From Bacteroidales bacterium (GTDB taxonomy: Bacteria > Bacteroidota > Bacteroidia > Bacteroidales > UBA932), in the NCBI GenBank assembly GCA_017483985.1, contig JAFUUB010000130.1, positions 1 to 9,780 of the forward strand: DNA of 9,780 nt. The letters are read 5' to 3'. Positions 1-6,127 of the stretch are shown here, piece after piece. The notes below the pieces were generated by a model. The model did no database searches. It saw nothing but the letters and a program-made list of their open reading frames with translations, and had not been told where the DNA came from. Positions within the stretch are counted from its first letter, which is position 1, and every line of letters begins with the position of its first letter. The position numbers and the translations under genes were made by a program.

Positions 1-129
1 GTTCGGCTCCGGAGGGAAACGCGTCATGACGCTCTGGACCTTGCCGGACGCCAGGTCTGATTCGATGATTTCTTCAAGGAAGTTCAGTTTGCGCGGTTCT
101 TCCTGGGTGGTTTTGTTGACCTCTTCCAT
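1..129 (-). CDS. glnS: Glutaminyl-tRNA synthetase, N-terminal fragment (cut by window edge)
   Basis: GlnS charges tRNA-Gln with glutamine in the cytoplasm (class I aminoacyl-tRNA synthetase). Only the first 43 codons are inside the window, read leftward from an ATG at 129-127 and open to base 1. The peptide contains NFLEEIIESDLASGK, then the run VMTRFPPEPN at its end. This closely matches the start of bacterial GlnS, where the ATP-binding HIGH motif follows directly, so HIGH should lie just off the left edge. The first 15 or so residues are a polar leader (MEEVNKTTQEE), as in many Bacteroidota GlnS proteins. It is divergent from the serine palmitoyltransferase gene and shares a 144-bp intergenic region with it. 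GltX or a non-discriminating GluRS is less likely because the RFPPEPN form is typical of GlnS. The motif match is seen directly; the family assignment is established knowledge. Confidence 0.9.
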   Translation of the reverse strand, partial: MEEVNKTTQEEPRKLNFLEEIIESDLASGKVQSVMTRFPPEPN

Positions 130-162
130 ATAGTAATGATTAAATAATCTGTTAAAAACTGC

Positions 163-170
163 CAAATTTA
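163..170 (-). promoter_or_regulatory. Possible -7 box for glnS
   Basis: Read on the minus strand this is TAAATTTG, a full match to the Bacteroidota -7 consensus TAnnTTTG. It ends 33 nt upstream of the glnS ATG. No TTG/TTTG -33 element lies at the usual 17-23 nt further upstream, so the call rests on one box only. Confidence 0.4.
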
Positions 171-218
171 GCAAAAAAATATCATTCATGATGGGGGAAT
201 GTCGTTTTTCAGCCGAAG

Positions 219-250
219 TTTGCACAATTTCCAAATTGTTACTAATTTCG
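219..250 (+). promoter_or_regulatory. Bacteroidota-type promoter for the serine palmitoyltransferase operon
   Basis: A -33 box TTTG at 219-222 is followed after 20 nt by TAATTTCG at 243-250, which matches TAnnTTTG at all but one position. Spacing and boxes fit the primary sigma factor of Bacteroidota. Transcription would begin near 255-258, giving a leader of under 20 nt before the ATG at 274. A perfect dyad (224-239) fills the spacer. Confidence 0.55.
224..239. promoter_or_regulatory. Inverted repeat in promoter spacer, possible operator
   Basis: ACAATTT (224-230) and AAATTGT (233-239) are perfect 7-bp inverted arms separated by CC. The repeat sits between the -33 and -7 boxes of the rightward promoter and upstream of the leftward glnS promoter region. 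The position suits a dimeric repressor, but the site is AT-rich and short, so chance cannot be excluded. No regulator is identified. Confidence 0.35.
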
Positions 251-267
251 CAGGTTACTAAAACCTG
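251..267 (+). repeat. Short inverted repeat in the 5' leader of the SPT gene
   Basis: CAGGTT (251-256) and AACCTG (262-267) form perfect 6-bp arms around a 5-nt loop (ACTAA), ending 6 nt before the ATG at 274. It overlaps the predicted transcription start. It could be a weak leader hairpin or a second operator half-site. It is too short and lacks the U-tract of a terminator. Confidence 0.35.
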
Positions 268-273
268 ACAATA

Positions 274-1464
274 ATGGATCTTTTGCACGAAAGACTCGCC
301 AAGTATGACTTGCCGCAGCAGATGAAGGAAAAGGGGATCTATCCCTATTTCCGTGAGATTGAGGGCAAGCAGGGCACTGAAGTCGAGATGGAGGGACACA
401 ACGTCCTGATGTTCGGATCCAATGCCTATACCGGTCTGACCGGGGACGACCGTGTCATCAAGGCCGGCATCGAAGCCATGAAAAAATATGGTTCCGGTTG
501 CGCGGGCTCGCGCTTCCTGAACGGAACCCTCGATCTCCATGTCCAGCTTGAGAAGGAACTCGCCGCGTTTGTCGGTAAGGACGAGGCGCTCTGCCTGTCG
601 ACCGGTTTCACGGTCAACTCCGGCGTCATTCCCTGCCTGGTCGGCAAGAACGACTTCATTTTCTGCGACGACCGTGACCACGCCTCCATCGTGGACGGCC
701 GCCGGCTCTCCTTCGCCAAACAGCAGAAATACAAGCACAACGACATGAAGCAGTTGGAGCGCCTGGTCAAGCGTGCTCCCAAGAATGCCGTCAAGCTGAT
801 CATCGTGGACGGCGTCTTCTCCATGGAAGGCGACCTGGCCCCGCTGCCGGAAATCATCGCCATCAAGAAGAAATTCCACAACGTGGTCGTCATGGTGGAC
901 GAAGCCCACGGCCTGGGTGTATTCGGCCGCGACGGCCGCGGCGTCTGCGACCATTTCGGCCTGACGGACGATGTCGACCTGATCATGGGCACGTTCAGCA
1001 AGTCGCTGGCTTCCATCGGCGGTTTCATCGCTGCCGACAGCACGATCATCAACTACCTGCGCCACAATGTGCGGACCTATATCTTCAGCGCCAGTGCGAC
1101 GCCCGCTGCGACGGCCAGTGCGCTGGAGGCCCTGCACATCATCCAGAACGAACCCGAGCGGATCGCGCACCTCTGGGAGGTGACCCGGTATGCCTTGGAG
1201 AAGTTCCGTTCCGCCGGTTTCGAGATCGGGGAAACCGAGAGCCCGATCATCCCGCTCTATGTCCGCGACCTGGAGAAAACCTTCATGGTCACCAAGCGGG
1301 CCTTTGACGAAGGCGTCTTCATCAATTCCGTGATCCCTCCGGCATGTGCGCCGCAGGACACCCTGGTGCGTTTCGCCCTCATGGCCACGCATACCAAGGA
1401 GCAGGTCGACCGCGCCGTCGAGGCGCTGACCCGCGTATTCAAGGAGTTGGATATCATTAAATAG
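274..1464 (+). CDS. spt: Serine palmitoyltransferase (PLP-dependent alpha-oxoamine synthase)
   Basis: This enzyme would condense L-serine with a long-chain acyl-CoA to give 3-ketosphinganine, CO2 and CoA, the committed step of sphingolipid synthesis in Bacteroidales. The 396-residue protein has the fold-type I aminotransferase layout: a glycine-rich substrate region with GSGCAGSRFLNG (73-84), the cofactor-stacking histidine in DRDHAS (H136), VDEAHG (D209 and H212) and the Schiff-base lysine in GTFSKSLAS (K243). The C-terminal SPIIPLYVRD and PPACAPQDTLVR stretches resemble Bacteroides serine palmitoyltransferase, as I recall that family, along the whole length. The start at 274 is chosen because MDLLHERLAKYDLPQ matches the expected N terminus. 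It is first in a probable operon with yicC, 7 nt away. Related enzymes (glycine C-acetyltransferase Kbl, BioF) share the motifs, and automated annotation often uses those names. The long near-identity to the Bacteroides SPT type makes SPT the better call. It appears cytosolic, with no signal peptide. Confidence 0.88.
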   Translation: MDLLHERLAKYDLPQQMKEKGIYPYFREIEGKQGTEVEMEGHNVLMFGSNAYTGLTGDDRVIKAGIEAMKKYGSGCAGSRFLNGTLDLHVQLEKELAAFVGKDEALCLSTGFTVNSGVIPCLVGKNDFIFCDDRDHASIVDGRRLSFAKQQKYKHNDMKQLERLVKRAPKNAVKLIIVDGVFSMEGDLAPLPEIIAIKKKFHNVVVMVDEAHGLGVFGRDGRGVCDHFGLTDDVDLIMGTFSKSLASIGGFIAADSTIINYLRHNVRTYIFSASATPAATASALEALHIIQNEPERIAHLWEVTRYALEKFRSAGFEIGETESPIIPLYVRDLEKTFMVTKRAFDEGVFINSVIPPACAPQDTLVRFALMATHTKEQVDRAVEALTRVFKELDIIK

Positions 1465-1471
1465 CATCCGT

Positions 1472-2371
1472 ATGATCCGATCCATGACCGGCTATGGAAA
1501 GGCCGAAGCCCTGCTTGACAACGGAAAACTGACGGTCGAGATCCGCACGCTCAACGGAAAGAGCGCGGATATCAATCTCAAGACGACCCTGCTCCCGAAA
1601 GACAAGGAGATCGGGGTCCGCCAGAAGATCGCCCAGGTCCTGCAGCGCGGTACCATCGACGTTTTCCTGACCTGGGAGCCGAATGCGGCCGAGAATGCCA
1701 AGACGGTCAACGGTGATTTGGTGGAAGCCTATTTCCGTCAGATTCGGGATATCTATCTCCGTTGCGCGAAGGATGGTGTCCTGATCGGAGGTGCACCTGC
1801 CTCCGACAGCCTGGTGCTGGCCTCCATCCTCCGGTTCCCGGATGTGCTGGATGTGAAGAAAGCCGATATCATCACGGAAGAGAACTGGCCGCGTGTCGAA
1901 GCGGCGATCGATTCCGCCCTGGCGGCGGTCGAGGCCTTCCGTTCCCAGGAAGGCGCCGTCCTGTACAAGGACGTGACCTCCCGCGTGGCGAAGATCCTGG
2001 CCATCTATGACGAGGTGGAAGGCTTTGAGCCCGAGCGCATTGAGACGGTGAAAGCCCGGCTGCTCAAGAACCTGGAGGACCTGCAGCAGAAGCCGGACCC
2101 GAACCGTTTCGAGCAGGAACTGATCTTCTATCTTGAGAAATACGACATCAACGAGGAGAAGGTCCGCCTGCGCCAGCATTGCAAGTATTTCATGGACACG
2201 ATCGACGGCGAGCCGTATCCGGGCAAGAAACTCGGTTTCATCATCCAGGAGATGGGTCGTGAGATCAATACGACCGGATCCAAGGCCAACCATGCCGGCA
2301 TCCAGCAGTGTGTCGTGCGCATGAAAGACGAACTCGAGAAGATCCGGGAACAGAGCATGAACATCCTCTGA
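1472..2371 (+). CDS. yicC: YicC/YloC-family endoribonuclease
   Basis: YicC-family proteins are cytoplasmic endoribonucleases, linked in E. coli to turnover of small RNAs such as RyhB. This 299-residue protein has the usual family length. It opens with the diagnostic MIRSMTGYGKAE (1-12), which fixes the start at 1472. The N-terminal YicC-like domain covers roughly residues 1-160. The C-terminal DUF1732 domain holds DINEEKVRLRQH (225-236), GKKLGFIIQEMGREINTTGS (251-270) and an end of the form KIREQSMNIL. These match the metal-binding and oligomer regions of the family, although canonical members have RLxSH where this one has RLRQH. It lies 7 nt after the SPT stop and 20 nt before the GH109-like gene, with no promoter visible in either gap, so co-transcription is likely. 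In many bacteria, including Bacteroidota, yicC is followed by gmk; here it is not. No Shine-Dalgarno is visible. Confidence 0.92.
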   Translation: MIRSMTGYGKAEALLDNGKLTVEIRTLNGKSADINLKTTLLPKDKEIGVRQKIAQVLQRGTIDVFLTWEPNAAENAKTVNGDLVEAYFRQIRDIYLRCAKDGVLIGGAPASDSLVLASILRFPDVLDVKKADIITEENWPRVEAAIDSALAAVEAFRSQEGAVLYKDVTSRVAKILAIYDEVEGFEPERIETVKARLLKNLEDLQQKPDPNRFEQELIFYLEKYDINEEKVRLRQHCKYFMDTIDGEPYPGKKLGFIIQEMGREINTTGSKANHAGIQQCVVRMKDELEKIREQSMNIL

Positions 2372-2391
2372 TCCTTTAAATAGACAAGCAT

Positions 2392-3765
2392 ATGATCAAG
2401 CGTTTCCTTGCGGGGATTGTCCTGGTGGCAGCCCTTCTTTCGTGTTCCGAAAAACAGACGGTCATCCGGACGGAAGTGCCTGCCCGCCCGGCCGGCCAGC
2501 AGGATATGCTGCAGTTCGCAGCAGAGCCGATCGCCGATGTGGGCATCGGAGTCGTCGGGCTCGGCATGCGGGGCGGCGATGCGGTCGAACGCCTGACCTT
2601 CGTTCCGGGCTGCCACGTGGCGGCCGTCTGCGACGTGGAAACGGACCGGGCCCAGGCCAGCCTGGCCTATCTGCAGGGGAAGGGGCTGGATGCCCATGTC
2701 TACAGCGGCATGGAGGACTCCTACAAAGCCTTGTGCGAAGACCCTTCCGTCGACCTGGTCTACGTCTGCACCGACTGGATCCACCATGTCCCCGTGGCGC
2801 TCTACGCCATGGAACACGGCAAGCATGTGGCCATCGAAGTCCCTTCCGCTGAGACGCTCCAGGCCTGTTGGGACCTGGTCAATACCTCCGAGCGGACGCG
2901 CCGTCACTGCATGATCCTGGAGAATTGCTGCTATGACTTCTTCGAAATGACCGCCCTGACCATGGCCCAGGCCGGCGTCTTCGGCGAGATCATCCATGCG
3001 GAAGGCGCCTACCTGCACAACCTGGACCCGTTCTGGAAGACGTACTGGTCCAACTGGCGGCTGGATTTCAATGAGCAGCATCGCGGCGACCTGTACCCGA
3101 CCCACGGTTTCGGACCGGTCTGCCAAGCGCTGGACATCCACCGCGGCGACCGCCTGACCACCCTGGTGGCCATGGATACCGACCCGTTCAACGGGCCGAA
3201 GCACGTCAAGGCCATGACGGGGCGGGACGGGTCGGATTTCCGCAACGGCGACGTGACCATGACCATGCTCCGTACCCAGAAGGGAAAAACCATCCTGGTC
3301 GAGCATGACGTCCTGACCCCGCGCCCCTATAACCGCATGTATCAGCTGGTCGGGACGGACGGATATGCCGGGAAATATCCCATCCAGCAGGTCTGCCTGC
3401 GTGAAGAGGGGGCGGAAAACGTGGATTACCAGAACCTCGGCTCCGAGAAAATCTACAGCGGCGCCGCCTTGGAGGAACTGATGGCGCAGTACCGCAACCC
3501 GATCCTGACGCCCGAACTGGAGGCCCTGGCCCGGGAGGTCGGCGGCCACGGCGGCATGGACTTCATCATGGATTACCGGCTGGTCTACTGCCTGAACAAT
3601 GGACTTCCGCTGGACATGGACGTGTACGACCTGGCCGAATGGTGCTGCGTGACGGAACTCTCCCGCATCTCGCTGGAGAACGGAAGCGCCCCGGTCGAGG
3701 TCCCGGATTTCACCCGCGGCGCCTGGGACCGGATCGACGGTTTCCGCTACGCCTTCAAAGACTGA
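2392..3765 (+). CDS. GH109-type glycosidase lipoprotein (Gfo/Idh/MocA fold), likely alpha-N-acetylgalactosaminidase
   Basis: GH109 enzymes use tightly bound NAD in a redox-assisted reaction to remove terminal alpha-GalNAc from glycans such as mucin or blood-group A structures. The 457-residue protein has a type II signal peptide (MIKRFLAGIVLVAALLSC) with the lipid-accepting cysteine at C18, so it should be membrane anchored. The Rossmann domain has VGLGMRG (55-61) and the family run GKHVAIEVPSAETL (143-156, E149). The catalytic half carries LENCCYDFFE (176-185), HRGDLYPTHG (230-239), HDVLTPRPYNRMYQLVG and GGHGGMDFIMDYRLVYCL. These are hallmarks of GH109 rather than generic sugar dehydrogenases. 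By analogy with Elizabethkingia NagA, E149, Y181, Y235 and H238 are candidate active-site residues; this is inference. There is no twin-arginine motif although family members commonly carry one. It closes the SPT-yicC transcription unit. Substrate specificity is not proven by sequence, as the family has broader activities. Confidence 0.85.
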   Translation: MIKRFLAGIVLVAALLSCSEKQTVIRTEVPARPAGQQDMLQFAAEPIADVGIGVVGLGMRGGDAVERLTFVPGCHVAAVCDVETDRAQASLAYLQGKGLDAHVYSGMEDSYKALCEDPSVDLVYVCTDWIHHVPVALYAMEHGKHVAIEVPSAETLQACWDLVNTSERTRRHCMILENCCYDFFEMTALTMAQAGVFGEIIHAEGAYLHNLDPFWKTYWSNWRLDFNEQHRGDLYPTHGFGPVCQALDIHRGDRLTTLVAMDTDPFNGPKHVKAMTGRDGSDFRNGDVTMTMLRTQKGKTILVEHDVLTPRPYNRMYQLVGTDGYAGKYPIQQVCLREEGAENVDYQNLGSEKIYSGAALEELMAQYRNPILTPELEALAREVGGHGGMDFIMDYRLVYCLNNGLPLDMDVYDLAEWCCVTELSRISLENGSAPVEVPDFTRGAWDRIDGFRYAFKD

Positions 3766-3797
3766 TTGGATATTATCCCCGGTTTTTGCTATCTTTG
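3766..3797 (+). promoter_or_regulatory. Bacteroidota-type promoter for the trkH operon
   Basis: TTG at 3766-3768 (directly after the upstream stop codon) and TATCTTTG at 3790-3797, an exact TAnnTTTG match, are separated by 21 nt. Transcription would start near 3802-3804, about 20 nt before the ATG at 3825. This separates the last four full-length genes from the SPT-yicC-GH109 unit. No intrinsic terminator for the preceding unit is visible in this short gap. Confidence 0.65.
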
Positions 3798-3824
3798 TCT
3801 TTTACAAGGATAATTTGCTGAGAC

Positions 3825-4676
3825 ATGTTCAGAAAACTGCAACAATGGATCCGGGATTTCAAGCTGACGCTGCGGATGAAGATCACCCTCAGCCTCAGCG
3901 CGATCGCGGTCATCCTCCTGGTGTCGAGCATCATTTCCATCCTGGAATACCGGAGCATGAGCAACTATGTCTCCGCCCTGATCGCCGACAACATCGAAAG
4001 CATCAATGCCGCCCAGCAGCTCTCCAACCTGACCGATGCCTACAACCTGCAGATCCTGACTGTCATCGGTGACGAGAACAACAACGACCTGCCGGATTTC
4101 AACCGGGAGGCCTTCCTGGCCCACTGCGACAGCATCCACGCCTCCCTCAGTTCCATCAACCTGCAGCACCTGGCGGATTCGGTCGTCTACTCCTGGTCGG
4201 CCTACATGCTGACCTCCCTGGAACTGCCGAACGTGATCGTCTCGGATTTCATCGATACCCGGTCCTGGTATTTCGAGCGCCTGCAGCCGGTCTACGGACG
4301 CCTGCATGAGGATATCGACGACCTGAATACGGCCATATACAATGAGTTGCAGAAGAACTCCGCCACCTTCGAGCGCGGCTTCTACCGGAGCGTGATCCCC
4401 AGTGCCGTGACCGTCGCGGTCGGACTGACCCTGGTCCTGCTCCTGCTGTTCTTCATCCTGACGTACTACGTCAATCCGATCTACAAGATGCTCAAGGGCC
4501 TGGACAGCTACCGGTCCTTCAATACCAAGTATAACTATACCTTCGAGGGGGACGACCAGCTGCGCGAGCTGAATGACGGGATCACAGAACTGGCAGAGGA
4601 GAACTGGCAGTTCCGCCGCCGTGTCAAAGACCTGCGCGAGGCCGTCATCCAACGGCAAGAATCTGCCGAGCGATGA
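3825..4676 (+). CDS. Two-transmembrane sensor-like protein with HAMP-like tail and no kinase domain
   Basis: I do not recognise a named family for this 283-residue protein. Its layout is that of the input half of a chemoreceptor or histidine kinase. A short basic N terminus leads into TM1 at about 20-41, followed by a mostly helical extracytoplasmic domain (about 42-189) resembling a four-helix-bundle sensor. TM2 lies at about 190-214. A cytoplasmic tail begins NPIYKMLKGL (217-226) and continues with DDQLRELNDGITELAEEN (243-260). The proline after TM2 and the D-x-L-x-x-L-x-x-x-I pattern are HAMP-like. A charged helix with coiled-coil potential (RRRVKDLREAVIQRQE) follows, and then the protein stops. 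No H-box, ATPase, GGDEF or methyl-accepting domain follows. Its stop overlaps the trkH start by 4 nt (ATGA), which predicts translational coupling and a functional link to K+ transport. It is the first gene after the promoter at 3766-3797. Function is unknown; a TrkH regulator or osmosensor is inference. Confidence 0.8.
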   Translation: MFRKLQQWIRDFKLTLRMKITLSLSAIAVILLVSSIISILEYRSMSNYVSALIADNIESINAAQQLSNLTDAYNLQILTVIGDENNNDLPDFNREAFLAHCDSIHASLSSINLQHLADSVVYSWSAYMLTSLELPNVIVSDFIDTRSWYFERLQPVYGRLHEDIDDLNTAIYNELQKNSATFERGFYRSVIPSAVTVAVGLTLVLLLLFFILTYYVNPIYKMLKGLDSYRSFNTKYNYTFEGDDQLRELNDGITELAEENWQFRRRVKDLREAVIQRQESAER

Positions 4677-6127
4677 ATGTAAAGGTCATATCGCGCAACG
4701 TGGGTTATGCGCTGCTCGTCAGTGCATTGTTCATGTTCCTGTCCGTGCTGGTTTCGCTCTGGAACGGACACGACAGCGCCTTGGCCGCCCTGATGATCAG
4801 TTTCGTCATCACCTTCACCGTCGGTATCTTTCCCTTTATCTTCGTCCGGAAGAATGCGGCCATCTCCCTGAAGGACGGGTACATGATCATCTTCCTGGCT
4901 TGGACCCTCTCCTTCATCTTCGGGATGCTGCCCTACGTGCTGTGGGGCGGTCCGTTTACCGTCGTAAATGCCTGGTTTGAAAGTGTATCCGGTTATACGA
5001 CGACGGGGGGTACCATCCTGGAAAACATCGAGCAGCTGCCCAAGAGCCTGCTTTTCTGGCGGTCTTCGACCCACTTCATCGGCGGTTTGGGAATCGTGGT
5101 GTTCCTGCTGCTGATCATTCCGTCGTCCAGTCCGGTCCGGCTCCGGCTGACCAATATGGAACTGTCCTCCCTTTCCCGGGAAGGTTACCGTTCCCGGGCG
5201 AACAAGACCGTCATGGTCTTTACGGTCGTCTACCTGGGTCTGGCTGCCGCCGCCGCGATCTGTTACTGGGTCGCCGGGATGTCCGCCTTCGATGCGGTGA
5301 ACCACGCGATGAGCGTTTGCGCGACCGGCGGTTTCAGCACCCGGAACCTCTCGATCGGCTATTACCAGTCCGACCTGATCAACTGGATCACGATCGTGTT
5401 CATGTTCCTGGCCTCGATCCATTTCGCCATCATCTACATGGTCCTGGCCACGCGTTCCCTCAAGCCGCTGCGCAATCCGGTGCTTCGCTACTATGTAGCT
5501 TCGATCCTGATAATTACGTTCTTCGTTTCCGGTTCCCTGATGCTCTTCTCCGTCCAGGAAAGCTGGAACCGGGCCTTCATGGACGGTCTTTTCCACGTGG
5601 TCAGCTATGCCTCGACAACCGGGTTCGCCATCAGCGACAACGCCGGATGGCCCCTGTTCCCGTGCATCCTGCTCCTCGTGGTCGGTGTCCAGTGCGGCAT
5701 GGCCGGATCGACGACCGGCGGTCTGAAGAGCGACCGCGTCATCGTCCTGTTCAAGTCCCTCCAGCGGCAGGTCCGCCTGGCCATCCATCCTTCTTCCGTC
5801 TCGGAAATCCGGGTCGGTCACCACATCATGCATGATGAGGAAGCCTATCCGCATATCCTCTACATCGCGGTGTTCTTCCTCTTCCTGCTGGTCTCCATCC
5901 TGCTGTGCCTTTCCATTTCCGGAAACAACCAGGATGCGATCACCGGATCCGTCTCCATGCTGACGAATGTCGGCCCTTCGATGGGACGGATCGGTACTTA
6001 TGGCAATTACGCCAGCCAGCCTGTGGCCATCAAGCTGATCTTCTCGCTGGACATGTTCCTGGGCCGTATCGAGATCTATCCGATCCTGGCTGTCGTTTCG
6101 ATGTTGTTCACGCGTTCCCGCAAATGA
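4673..6127 (+). CDS. trkH: TrkH/KtrB-family potassium uptake channel subunit
   Basis: TrkH is the inner-membrane K+-translocating subunit of Trk uptake systems, built from four pseudo-repeats of helix-pore loop-helix. The 484 residues are mostly hydrophobic, with about ten or more membrane segments. The four selectivity-filter loops are visible: SGYTTTGGT (106-114), CATGGFS (216-222), YASTTGFA (312-319) and LTNVGPSMG (430-438). The glycine-rich loop CGMAGSTTGGLKSDR (341-355) before the last repeat corresponds to the conserved CGGSTGGG-type segment that helps gate the channel. The length is normal for TrkH. The C-terminal GRIEIYPIL is also typical of the family. The start at 4673 overlaps the preceding gene by ATGA, and the stop at 6125-6127 overlaps the helicase start in the same way. 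Trk channels normally need a cytoplasmic RCK partner (TrkA); none is seen in this window. It could pair with a distant trkA or use the upstream sensor-like protein. Confidence 0.93.
   Translation: MNVKVISRNVGYALLVSALFMFLSVLVSLWNGHDSALAALMISFVITFTVGIFPFIFVRKNAAISLKDGYMIIFLAWTLSFIFGMLPYVLWGGPFTVVNAWFESVSGYTTTGGTILENIEQLPKSLLFWRSSTHFIGGLGIVVFLLLIIPSSSPVRLRLTNMELSSLSREGYRSRANKTVMVFTVVYLGLAAAAAICYWVAGMSAFDAVNHAMSVCATGGFSTRNLSIGYYQSDLINWITIVFMFLASIHFAIIYMVLATRSLKPLRNPVLRYYVASILIITFFVSGSLMLFSVQESWNRAFMDGLFHVVSYASTTGFAISDNAGWPLFPCILLLVVGVQCGMAGSTTGGLKSDRVIVLFKSLQRQVRLAIHPSSVSEIRVGHHIMHDEEAYPHILYIAVFFLFLLVSILLCLSISGNNQDAITGSVSMLTNVGPSMGRIGTYGNYASQPVAIKLIFSLDMFLGRIEIYPILAVVSMLFTRSRK

Noticed and set aside
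2128..3549. 473-codon open frame on the minus strand across yicC and the GH109-like gene
   Set aside because: Antisense to two well-supported genes in GC-rich DNA; the translation is low in recognisable motifs and rich in H, D, G, V and Q, typical of a shadow frame.
4535..5854. 439-codon minus-strand open frame across trkH
   Set aside because: Antisense shadow of trkH; very high D/E/G/H/Q content and no known domain.
5905..6123. Upstream extension of the helicase reading frame into trkH
   Set aside because: The frame is open but the extra 73 residues are a shadow of the TrkH C terminus; ATG 6124 with an ATGA overlap is the natural start.
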